Source of the DNA: Armatimonadota bacterium | GTDB lineage: Bacteria > Armatimonadota > Fimbriimonadia > Fimbriimonadales > Fimbriimonadaceae | Direction of reading: 5' to 3' | NCBI GenBank assembly: GCA_023423495.1 | Contig: JAFAFM010000084.1 | Location: 1-7,239, forward strand | DNA length: 7,239 nucleotides | Shown here: in pieces, positions 1 to 5,039 of the stretch | Layout of the letters: each line of letters begins with the position of its first letter | Numbering within the stretch: position 1 is the first letter of the stretch | Program-made: the position numbers and the translations under genes | The notes under the pieces: generated by a model | Told to the model about the DNA's origin: nothing | What the model saw: only the letters and a program-made list of their open reading frames with translations | Database searches by the model: none

Positions 1-538
1 TGTGTACGCTGCGGCCCACGAAGAGCACGATGACGACATGAAGTTGGCGCTCGATGAGCACAACAGTCCGCTGGAGCCTCATCTATTAACCCTTGTCAGG
101 GACCGAGAGCAATCCAAAGCCCTCAACCGGCAGAAAGGTCCGTTAGTGATCATTGCCGGGTCGGGAATGGCCACGGGTGGACGCATCATCCACCACCTTA
201 AGCACCGGCTCAACGACCCGACCACTCAGGTTGTCTTCACGGGCTACCAAGCGAAAGGCACGCTTGGGCGTGCGCTGATCGATGGAGATACAGAAGTTGA
301 GATTCACCACATGCCTATGCACGTGCGCGCTCGCGTCACGAAGCTCAACTCTCTGTCGGCCCACGCGGATCAAGGCGAACTCTTGAAGTGGATGTCGGGC
401 TTTAAACAGGCGCCTCGAAAGACCTTTCTAGTGCACGGAGAACCGGACGCTCAGGAGGCGTTGGCGACAAAGATTCGCACGGACTTAGGCTGGGAAGTCG
501 AGATTCCTTTCCATGGTCAAGAATTCATCCTCAGCTAG
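1..538 (+). CDS. Beta-CASP metallo-beta-lactamase RNase, C-terminal part (5' end outside window)
   Basis: This is the C-terminal ~178 residues of an MBL-fold protein of the Ysh1/CPSF73-like beta-CASP group (COG1236 type), which are RNA endo- or exonucleases acting in the cytoplasm. Visible in the fragment (residue 1 = codon at base 2) are a glycine-rich SGMATGGR stretch near 54-61, FTGYQAKGTLGR at 79-90, the motif SAHAD at 119-123 with a conserved His, and LVHGE at 143-147 with the second conserved His. In the family these two His help bind the catalytic zinc ions. The N-terminal MBL half with its HxHxDH motif lies upstream, so roughly 270-300 residues are missing, judged from usual lengths of 450 or more. 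The GTG at base 2 is an internal codon, not a credible start, and the frame is open to the window edge. The stop is TAG at 536-538. purD follows after 25 bases, which suggests co-transcription. Substrate and polarity cannot be told from this part. Confidence 0.93.
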   Translation, partial: VYAAAHEEHDDDMKLALDEHNSPLEPHLLTLVRDREQSKALNRQKGPLVIIAGSGMATGGRIIHHLKHRLNDPTTQVVFTGYQAKGTLGRALIDGDTEVEIHHMPMHVRARVTKLNSLSAHADQGELLKWMSGFKQAPRKTFLVHGEPDAQEALATKIRTDLGWEVEIPFHGQEFILS

Positions 539-563
539 TGGCTGATCTGCCATATTTGAGTCG

Positions 564-1820
564 ATGAAAGTCCTTGTAATCGGGTCAGGTGGACGCGAGC
601 ATGCCTTGGCCTGGAAACTGGGCCAAGAGGACGAGGTTCTCGTCGCGCCTGGCAATGCAGGGATCGATGATGATTTCGAGTGTATTGACTTTCCAGCGCA
701 CGATTTTCAAGGTATCGCAGACCTTTTCAAAGGTCGAGGCATCGACCTTGTTGTTGTGGGCCCGGAAGACCCCTTGATCGCGGGCGGGGCTGATTTTCTC
801 CGGGCAAAGGGGATTACCGTCTACGGCCCTGGCCAAGCTGGTGCGCAGTTGGAGGCATCCAAGGCCTTTTCCAAGGACATCATGGCCGGCGCAGGGATTC
901 CAACGGCCAGATATCAAACCTTTCAAGACCCGAAATCCGCCAAGGATTTTGCGAACGAGCTGGTCCACCTGGGCTCCATGCCCGTAATAAAGGCGAGCGG
1001 AAATGCCCTTGGGAAGGGCGTCATCGTCTGCAATTCCATCGAGGAAGCTCACCACGCCATCGACCAGATGATGGTTCGCCAAGAGTTCGGGGAAGCTGGC
1101 TCGACGGTGGTTGTCGAGGAGAGGTTGTTGGGGTTTGAGTTTTCGCTTCTCACCGTTTGCTCTGGGACGGAGTTTTTGAGTTTGCCGGTGGCTCAAGACT
1201 ACAAGCGGGCATACGATGGTGACCTGGGGCCGAATACGGGCGGTATGGGCACTTACTCACCCGTTCCCACAGTAACCGACTCCCTTGTCCGTGCTGCCGA
1301 GAAACTAGCGGTAAAGCCCCTCCTGGAAGCCCTTGCCGCCAAGGGAATCGATTACCGCGGAACGCTGTTCTCCGGATTCATGGTCAAGGACGGGACGCCC
1401 TACTGCTTGGAATATAACGTCCGGTTCGGCGACCCAGAGACGCAATCGGTAATGCGTCGCCTTGGCAGTGGATTTGGTCAGTTGCTGATGGCGGCAGCTC
1501 AAGGAAATCCCCTGCCGCAAATCGAAGTGCTCTCCAATCATGCCGTGACCGTTGTGGTGGCCAGCGGCGGATATCCCGGAAGCTATCAGAAAGGAAAAGC
1601 CATTACTCTCCCAGCCACCCTGGATGCAGGTGTCGTAATATTTCATGCCGGCACCACTCGGCGTGATGGAGCCTTGACCACCTCGGGCGGAAGGGTCTTT
1701 GGAGTTTCCGCAACCGGCGAAACGCTCTCGGATGCACGGGCCGCCGCTTATAAAACGGTGGAGCAGATTCGGTTTGAAGGCATGCAGTTTCGGGGCGATA
1801 TTGCCGCTGGAGCGCTATAA
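564..1820 (+). CDS. purD: Phosphoribosylamine--glycine ligase (GAR synthetase)
   Basis: The product is a 418-residue cytoplasmic ATP-grasp enzyme, close to the usual ~420-430. It joins glycine to 5-phosphoribosylamine with ATP to make glycinamide ribonucleotide, the second step of de novo purine synthesis. The N-terminal domain opens with the classical MKVLVIGSGGREHAL (1-15). GPEDPL is at 66-71, and the ATP-grasp entry GPGQAGAQLEASKAF is at 88-102. The ATP-binding loop reads KASGNALGKG (143-152), where most family members have KADGLAAGKG. DYKRAYDGDLGPNTGGMG (212-229) and EYNVRFGDPETQ (283-294) hold the metal and substrate residues. The C-terminal domain ends in GDIAAGAL, as expected. The ATG at 564 gives the correct family N-terminus, although only a weak GAG lies in front of it. 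Other purine genes are not adjacent, and the link with the preceding RNase gene is positional only. Confidence 0.98.
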   Translation: MKVLVIGSGGREHALAWKLGQEDEVLVAPGNAGIDDDFECIDFPAHDFQGIADLFKGRGIDLVVVGPEDPLIAGGADFLRAKGITVYGPGQAGAQLEASKAFSKDIMAGAGIPTARYQTFQDPKSAKDFANELVHLGSMPVIKASGNALGKGVIVCNSIEEAHHAIDQMMVRQEFGEAGSTVVVEERLLGFEFSLLTVCSGTEFLSLPVAQDYKRAYDGDLGPNTGGMGTYSPVPTVTDSLVRAAEKLAVKPLLEALAAKGIDYRGTLFSGFMVKDGTPYCLEYNVRFGDPETQSVMRRLGSGFGQLLMAAAQGNPLPQIEVLSNHAVTVVVASGGYPGSYQKGKAITLPATLDAGVVIFHAGTTRRDGALTTSGGRVFGVSATGETLSDARAAAYKTVEQIRFEGMQFRGDIAAGAL

Positions 1821-1823
1821 ATT

Positions 1824-1842
1824 GAATCTGTACAACAGATTC
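1824..1842. repeat. Perfect 8+8 bp inverted repeat just after purD
   Basis: GAATCTGT (1824-1831) and ACAGATTC (1835-1842) are perfect reverse complements around a 3-base centre, ACA. The dyad starts three bases after the purD stop. Each arm has only 3 G/C of 8 and no T-run follows, so it is a poor intrinsic terminator. It may be a protein-binding operator for a downstream promoter or a stabilising 3' hairpin. It does not match a regulator site I can name. Confidence 0.6.
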
Positions 1843-1879
1843 GCCAAGTAGCAATACTAGATTGATTGCACAACCCGGA

Positions 1880-2089
1880 ATGTTCACCGGGATGCCCGCA
1901 CGCCTCCTGCCAATCATGAAGTCTATGAGTGGGAATCTGATCTTCGCGTTAACTTCGGCGTCAAACACTTCGGACTGGATCGCATTACTGTCTCAATACT
2001 GGTATGCGCTTGCTGTTCTCCCGATAACAATGGTCGTGGCGAAGACCTTCAAAAACCGCCGTCGGCAAAAAGCGGTCTATCGCTGGTAG
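1880..2089 (+). CDS. Possible small single-pass membrane protein (doubtful)
   Basis: This is an open frame of 69 codons ending in TAG at 2087-2089. It occupies most of the otherwise empty 336-base gap 1821-2156. From the ATG at 1880 the product would have a hydrophobic stretch at about residues 33-54 (WIALLSQYWYALAVLPITMV), followed by a strongly basic tail (KTFKNRRRQK, 55-64). That is the pattern of a single helix with its C-terminus in the cytoplasm. Other in-frame starts are TTG 1862 and ATG 1892, 1916 and 1925, and none has a convincing Shine-Dalgarno site, which is the main argument against it. I recognise no family. It may be a lineage-specific small protein, a remnant, or chance. The rest of the gap holds the dyad at 1824-1842, a weak CCCGG/CCGGG pair (1874-1878 and 1887-1891), and the acetyltransferase ribosome-binding site. 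Confidence 0.3.
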   Translation: MFTGMPARLLPIMKSMSGNLIFALTSASNTSDWIALLSQYWYALAVLPITMVVAKTFKNRRRQKAVYRW

Positions 2090-2140
2090 CGGCCCCCGGG
2101 ACTCGGCTCGTCCGCGAGGTATCCTGAACCTGTTTTAACT

Positions 2141-2145
2141 GGAGG
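2141..2145 (+). promoter_or_regulatory. Ribosome binding site of the E2 acetyltransferase gene
   Basis: GGAGG lies 11 bases before ATG 2157. The spacing is slightly long, but this is the only strong Shine-Dalgarno match, and the ATG gives exactly the expected lipoyl-domain N-terminus. Another ATG at 2146 directly abuts the site and is out of frame. Confidence 0.75.
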
Positions 2146-2156
2146 ATGCAACGCGG

Positions 2157-3419
2157 ATGACCGAGGTGATCATGCCCAAGATGGGCGACGGAATGGAGGA
2201 AGGCACCCTGTTGGAGTGGCTCAAGAACGAGGGCGACTCGGTCAAAGCGGGCGACATAATCGGCAACATCCAAACCGATAAAGCCACCTTGGAGCTGGAA
2301 GCTCCCGGCACGGGCGTTCTTTCAGGAGTCCTCATCCAAGCGGGCGAAACCGTGCCCGTTGGCCAAGCGATTGCCGCCCTCCTGAAAGAGGGCGAGAAAC
2401 TGCCCGAGGGCTGGGGTGGATTAAATGGCGCGGCGCCGACAAAGGCCGAAACCCCCAAAACCGAGTCTGCTCAGCCAGAGCCAAAAGCCGAGCCAGCGCC
2501 AGAAGCGCCAGCGAAATCCGAGCAATCGGCGCCCAAAATAGAAGCACCGACGAACGGCGCTCCCAAATCCGTCGGAAGAATCAAAGCCAGCCCCCTTGCG
2601 AAGAAAATCGCCCAGGAATTGGGCGTTCAACTAGCCAATGTTTCTGGAACGGGACCAGGCGGCCGCATCGTCGAGAAAGATGTCCGCGCGGCAAGCGAGC
2701 GACAACCGGCCGTTGCTCAGCAATCCCAGCCTACCGGCGAAGACCAGGTCATCGAACTCAACCGACTTCGACAGATAACAGCCAAGCGGACGACCGAATC
2801 CAAGCAGCAGGTCCCTCACTTTTACGTCACCGTAGAAGTCGACGTCGAAAAGATTCTTGCTCTCCGTGAGATGTTCGAAGAAGAGGAGAGCGGCAAAGTC
2901 AGCATTAACGACTTCGTGGTGAAGGCGTGCGCTCTTGCGCTTCGCGACATGCCGGTCGTCAATTCAGCTTTCCAGGGAACCACACTGCTGCAACCAGGCG
3001 GCGTTCATGTTGGAATAGCCGTGGCATTACCTGAAGGATTAACTGTGCCCGTGTTGCACAATGCAGATCAGCTTGGCCTTCGACAAATCAGTGATCGCGT
3101 CAAAGACTTGGCCCGCCGAGCGAAGGATAATAAGCTTGCTCTGGATGAATTGAGTGGCTCCACTTTTTCCATCTCCAACATGGGAATGCTCGACGTGGAC
3201 AACTTCCTCGCTATTATCAACCAGCCCAATTCTGCAATCTTGGCAATCAGCTCAGTAAGGAAGCGAGTTGTTGCGACGGACGATGATGAGGTAGAAATCC
3301 GCAGTCGTATGAACATCACCTGTTCGTTCGATCATCGAGTCACGGACGGCGCTGTCGGAGCGAACTTCATCAACGTGGTCAAAAAATATCTCGAGAATCC
3401 GACCAAGCTTTTAAGCTGA
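2157..3419 (+). CDS. Dihydrolipoamide acetyltransferase (E2) of a pyruvate-type 2-oxoacid dehydrogenase
   Basis: This is a complete E2 subunit of 420 residues. E2 carries acyl groups on a swinging lipoyl arm and passes them to coenzyme A, forming the core of the multi-enzyme complex with E1 and E3. The order is standard. A single lipoyl domain spans about 2-77, with the lipoylated Lys42 in QTDKATLE. A flexible Ala/Pro/Glu/Lys linker covers about 90-138. A peripheral-subunit-binding domain lies at 140-178 (KASPLAKKIA and GTGPGGRIVEKDV). The catalytic acyltransferase domain runs from about 197 to the end. STFSISNMGM (335-344), IINQPNSAILAI (353-364) and the active-site motif DHRVTDG (392-398, His393 and Asp397) are intact. 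These features fit pyruvate dehydrogenase E2 best, but a branched-chain or acetoin enzyme cannot be excluded without the E1 partner. No E1 or E3 gene adjoins it, so the complex must be encoded at scattered loci. Confidence 0.95.
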   Translation: MTEVIMPKMGDGMEEGTLLEWLKNEGDSVKAGDIIGNIQTDKATLELEAPGTGVLSGVLIQAGETVPVGQAIAALLKEGEKLPEGWGGLNGAAPTKAETPKTESAQPEPKAEPAPEAPAKSEQSAPKIEAPTNGAPKSVGRIKASPLAKKIAQELGVQLANVSGTGPGGRIVEKDVRAASERQPAVAQQSQPTGEDQVIELNRLRQITAKRTTESKQQVPHFYVTVEVDVEKILALREMFEEEESGKVSINDFVVKACALALRDMPVVNSAFQGTTLLQPGGVHVGIAVALPEGLTVPVLHNADQLGLRQISDRVKDLARRAKDNKLALDELSGSTFSISNMGMLDVDNFLAIINQPNSAILAISSVRKRVVATDDDEVEIRSRMNITCSFDHRVTDGAVGANFINVVKKYLENPTKLLS

Positions 3420-3495
3420 CCGAGAACGAATCTCCGGAATTTTGCGTCCCCCTTGCATCGTACATTTGTTTGCGTTGGCCTCGCAACCATGCATC

Positions 3496-3503
3496 GGGAG
3501 AAG
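3496..3503 (+). promoter_or_regulatory. Ribosome binding site deciding the start of the secreted YciI-like protein
   Basis: GGGAGAAG ends three bases before ATG 3507, with GGGAG six bases away, which is ideal spacing. It selects ATG 3507 over the in-frame TTG 3453 and ATG 3489. From ATG 3507 a normal signal peptide begins directly. Confidence 0.8.
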
Positions 3504-3506
3504 TAT

Positions 3507-4034
3507 ATGAAGTTCAAAACCGTCGTCCTGGCGACAATCGGTATCTCACTGGCTGGCCTTCTTGTAGCGCAAACGAGTCAAAACAACAGCAGCCAATCCA
3601 ATTCAAAGAGTGGAAACTCGCAAGCTTCCTCCTCCTCATCATCTCGGAGCAGCGCAAGCTCTTCGGGATCCAAGTCCAGCTTTTCTTCCGCCCGAGGTTC
3701 GCACAGTGGGTCCGGGAGCGCTTTCGGGAATTCGTTCAGCGGCAAACCAACTCATGCGATTCTCTACACGCTGAATGCAGATGCCGCCAGCGATGCCAAT
3801 GTTCGACTTCGCGTGATCAATGCGCAGAACAAGTACTTAGGAGATCTACAAGCGAAAGGGAAAGTAATCTTCTGTGGTCCGTGGCGTGATCTGCCAGGCT
3901 CCATGGCGATTGTCATCGCCCAGAGTGATGAAGAAGCGACTCAGATTGCGCAAAACGATCCGAGCGTGCAGAGCGAGAATCAGACATTCGAAGTGCGGGC
4001 TTGGCAGGTTGCCCAGGCGCGCAGCCAAAACTAA
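3507..4034 (+). CDS. Secreted protein with serine-rich linker and YciI-like domain
   Basis: The predicted product has 175 residues from ATG 3507. Residues 1-21 form a signal peptide: a basic MKFK start, a hydrophobic core, and a likely signal peptidase I cut after Leu-Val-Ala (19-21). Residues 24-79 are a low-complexity linker, about half serine with Gly, Asn, Lys and Arg, probably disordered and exposed. Residues 82-170 resemble the small YciI/YCII fold (ferredoxin-like): HAILYTL, then a helix ending KYLGDLQAKGKV, then FCGPW (122-126), AIVIAQSDEEATQIAQNDP (134-152), and a final FEVRAWQV strand. In YciI proteins a His on the first helix and an Asp in the DP motif form a putative active pair. 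By my alignment from memory, the DP is kept (151-152) but Gln107 replaces the His. Export is unusual for this family. Function is unknown. A perfect-stem hairpin follows the stop. Confidence 0.85.
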   Translation: MKFKTVVLATIGISLAGLLVAQTSQNNSSQSNSKSGNSQASSSSSSRSSASSSGSKSSFSSARGSHSGSGSAFGNSFSGKPTHAILYTLNADAASDANVRLRVINAQNKYLGDLQAKGKVIFCGPWRDLPGSMAIVIAQSDEEATQIAQNDPSVQSENQTFEVRAWQVAQARSQN

Positions 4035-4049
4035 AACTCCAGGACGTCT

Positions 4050-4082
4050 CAACGGGCATCAGGTCACGGCCGATGCCCGTTG
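4050..4082 (+). terminator. Hairpin after the secreted YciI-like gene, probable terminator
   Basis: CAACGGGCATC (4050-4060) and GATGCCCGTTG (4072-4082) pair perfectly over 11 bp around an 11-base loop, 15 bases after the stop codon. The following bases are only moderately T-rich (TATCATTTCTGTT), so it may be a weak or factor-assisted terminator or a 3'-end stabiliser. Confidence 0.6.
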
Positions 4083-4087
4083 TCGGG

Positions 4088-4093
4088 TATCAT
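4088..4093 (+). promoter_or_regulatory. Possible -10 element of rpsR
   Basis: TATCAT matches 5 of 6 bases of the sigma-70 -10 consensus, 41 bases before the rpsR start. No recognisable -35 lies at 16-18 bases upstream, where the sequence falls within the preceding hairpin. If used, transcription would begin near 4100, right at the leader hairpin. Confidence 0.3.
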
Positions 4094-4101
4094 TTCTGTT
4101 C

Positions 4102-4123
4102 CGCCAAGATTCGATCTTTGGCG
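4102..4123 (+). promoter_or_regulatory. Leader hairpin directly upstream of rpsR
   Basis: CGCCAAGAT (4102-4110) pairs with ATCTTTGGCG (4114-4123) with one bulged T and a 3-base loop. It ends 11 bases before ATG 4135, next to the weak GAAG (4127-4130) that would be the ribosome site. It could be a translational control element of S18 or a DNA operator dyad. The sequence does not decide between them. Confidence 0.5.
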
Positions 4124-4134
4124 TTTGAAGAACT

Positions 4135-4608
4135 ATGAGCGAAGAAGCAACCACGCCGCAGAAGACGGAGACCCCCGCTTCTGCCGAAGTCCAAGGCCAG
4201 AGGTCCGGCGCTCCGCGTGCCGATAAAGACGCGGGAGTTGAAGGCGGTCCCCGCTTTAAGAGCAAGCGACGCCGCAAAGTCAGCTACTTGACGATCAACA
4301 AAATCGACACCGTCGACTACAAGGAGATCAACATTCTCCGACGGTTCTTGAACGATCGAGGCAAGATTCTGCCCAGTCGACAGACCGGAAACACTGCCAA
4401 GCAGCAGCGAATGATCGCCAGCGCGATCCGCAAGGCTCGAGAGATGGCCTTATTGCCCTATGTCGTGACTGAAATGACCAACGAGCGACGCGAGTACGTG
4501 CCTCGCCGAGAGCGATACTCTGACCGACACTCTCCTGAGCAGCAGCAACATCAGCAACAGGCCGAGAGCAAGGCTCCAGCGCCAAGCGCTGAGCAACCTG
4601 CCAGCTGA
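4135..4608 (+). CDS. rpsR: 30S ribosomal protein S18, with long N- and C-terminal extensions
   Basis: S18 binds the platform of the small ribosomal subunit together with S6. The core is at residues 49-110: VSYLTINKIDTVDYKEINILRRF, then LNDRGKILPSRQTGNTAKQQR, then ASAIRKAREMALLPYV, which follows the family closely. The protein is 157 residues against a usual 75-95. The N-terminal tail (1-48) is rich in Glu, Thr, Ala and Pro and ends in the basic patch KSKRRRK. The C-terminal tail (111-157) is charged and then Gln/Ala/Pro-rich (QQQHQQQ). The Cys residues that bind zinc in some S18 proteins are absent: SYLT stands where CxxC is common, and GNTAKQQR replaces GTCAKHQR, so this is a cysteine-free form. 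ATG 4135 is weakly served by GAAG at 4127-4130. rpsF, ssb and rplI, the usual neighbours, are not adjacent. A strong terminator follows the stop by 14 bases. Confidence 0.95.
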   Translation: MSEEATTPQKTETPASAEVQGQRSGAPRADKDAGVEGGPRFKSKRRRKVSYLTINKIDTVDYKEINILRRFLNDRGKILPSRQTGNTAKQQRMIASAIRKAREMALLPYVVTEMTNERREYVPRRERYSDRHSPEQQQHQQQAESKAPAPSAEQPAS

Positions 4609-4622
4609 TATCTTGTGAAACG

Positions 4623-4655
4623 AGCCGCTCATCCCTTTGGATGAGCGGCTTTTTT
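4623..4655 (+). terminator. Rho-independent terminator of rpsR
   Basis: AGCCGCTCATCC (4623-4634) and GGATGAGCGGCT (4639-4650) form a perfect 12 bp stem with a CTTT loop, running straight into a T-run (4650-4655). It is a textbook intrinsic terminator 14 bases after the rpsR stop, and it separates rpsR from the sigma-factor operon. Confidence 0.96.
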
Positions 4656-4788
4656 GTTGACTTCATAGGTTAGTTTAGGTTCCCGGGAGAAAAACCTCGC
4701 AAAATCTGCAAGGATTCCCTACAGGACCGTGAGGAATAGGCCACCATTAATATGTAGGTCGAAAAGACCTGGGAGGAATGCGGGCAGG
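4656..4788 (+). promoter_or_regulatory. Leader/promoter region of the sigma-factor operon, unassigned
   Basis: These 133 bases lie between a strong terminator and the first operon gene, so the operon promoter must be here. Visible are two TAGGTT copies ten bases apart (4666-4671 and 4676-4681), a TAATAT (4748-4753) that could be a -10, and a 5 bp hairpin AGGTC/GACCT (4756-4760, 4766-4770) with a GAAAA loop. GGGAGG follows at 4771-4776. I find no good -35 and cannot match it to a riboswitch class by eye. Confidence 0.45.
4771..4776 (+). promoter_or_regulatory. Ribosome binding site of the two-helix membrane protein
   Basis: GGGAGG lies 12 bases before ATG 4789, rather far. A second purine patch, GGCAGG (4783-4788), directly abuts the ATG. 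The site supports ATG 4789 over GTG 4729, which would put a basic, proline-rich tail ahead of the first membrane helix and precedes the site itself. Confidence 0.5.
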
Positions 4789-5013
4789 ATGCCTTTTATA
4801 ATCGCAGGAATAGCTGCCTTGGTTGCCTTGGCAGGGGGAATTCTCGCGAAGGTGGATCCGGTCACGTGTCTTACCCGGGCAGTGCTGGTATTTTTCTTGG
4901 GATGGATCGCCGCGCAATTGTGGCAGGTGATTCTTATCCTTGCGGGTCAGCGGAAGAGCCACTTAACAGTGGAAGAAGCTGAAGTCGAGGAAGAAGTGTT
5001 ACCGGCGGCCTAG
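4789..5013 (+). CDS. Small two-helix membrane protein, first gene of sigma-factor operon
   Basis: The predicted product has 74 residues from ATG 4789. Two hydrophobic helices are plain: about 3-20 (FIIAGIAALVALAGGILA) and about 31-53 (AVLVFFLGWIAAQLWQVI onward). They are joined by a short loop, KVDPVTCLTR. A hydrophilic tail follows (QRKSH, then VEEAEVEEEV), strongly acidic at the end. The predicted topology is a hairpin with both ends on the same side. I recognise no named family. The gene ends 26 bases before the sigma-factor start with no terminator between, so it is probably co-transcribed. A role linked to the sigma factor, or to the envelope structure it controls, is inference from position alone. 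The acidic tail could contact a partner protein, but nothing shows it to be an anti-sigma factor. Confidence 0.75.
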   Translation: MPFIIAGIAALVALAGGILAKVDPVTCLTRAVLVFFLGWIAAQLWQVILILAGQRKSHLTVEEAEVEEEVLPAA

Positions 5014-5030
5014 GATAGGGTTTGGGCTTT

Positions 5031-5037
5031 AGAGGAA
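5031..5037 (+). promoter_or_regulatory. Ribosome binding site deciding the sigma-factor start
   Basis: AGAGGAA lies just before ATG 5040, with GAGG four bases away. The in-frame TTG at 5022 has only GGATAGGG, too close to it, so ATG 5040 is preferred. Confidence 0.7.
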
Positions 5038-5039
5038 GT

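Noticed and set aside
585..1196. 203-codon open frame on the minus strand opposite purD
   Set aside because: It is fully antisense to a well-supported enzyme, its product has no recognisable domain, and it is explained by purD codon use.
1603..1968. 121-codon minus-strand frame over the end of purD and the following gap
   Set aside because: Mostly antisense to purD. The Arg/His/Pro-rich product looks like shadow coding and no start signal is seen.
2107..2118. CTCG/CGAG mini-hairpin before the E2 gene
   Set aside because: A 4 bp stem is too short to be meaningful, and it has no T-run or promoter context.
2451..2560. Repeat-like Ala/Pro/Glu/Lys codon pattern
   Set aside because: This is the normal flexible linker of E2 proteins, not an independent DNA repeat.
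3454..3496. TGCATCG repeated at 3454-3460 and 3490-3496, and a TTGCG/CGCAA pair at 3470-3486
   Set aside because: Seven-base and five-base matches are expected by chance, and they overlap the leader of the secreted gene without a clear promoter arrangement.
3470..3889. 139-codon + strand frame overlapping the secreted YciI-like gene
   Set aside because: It is an alternative frame of the serine-rich region. Its product has no signal, motif or ribosome site, whereas the overlapping frame has all three.
4219..4226. Exact sigma-28 -10 consensus GCCGATAA
   Set aside because: It lies inside the rpsR coding region as codons for Ala-Asp-Lys, with no TAAA-type -35 about 15 bases upstream. A similar ACCGATAA in the E2 lipoyl motif is also coding.
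4682..4745. Possible riboswitch in the sigma-operon leader
   Set aside because: Compared by eye with c-di-GMP, preQ1, fluoride and TPP consensus features, it matched none. It is kept only as an unassigned leader.
4778..4801. Seven-residue mini-ORF ahead of the two-helix membrane protein
   Set aside because: Its ATG almost touches the GGGAGG, too close for initiation, and it overlaps the real start. No attenuator-like codons are present.
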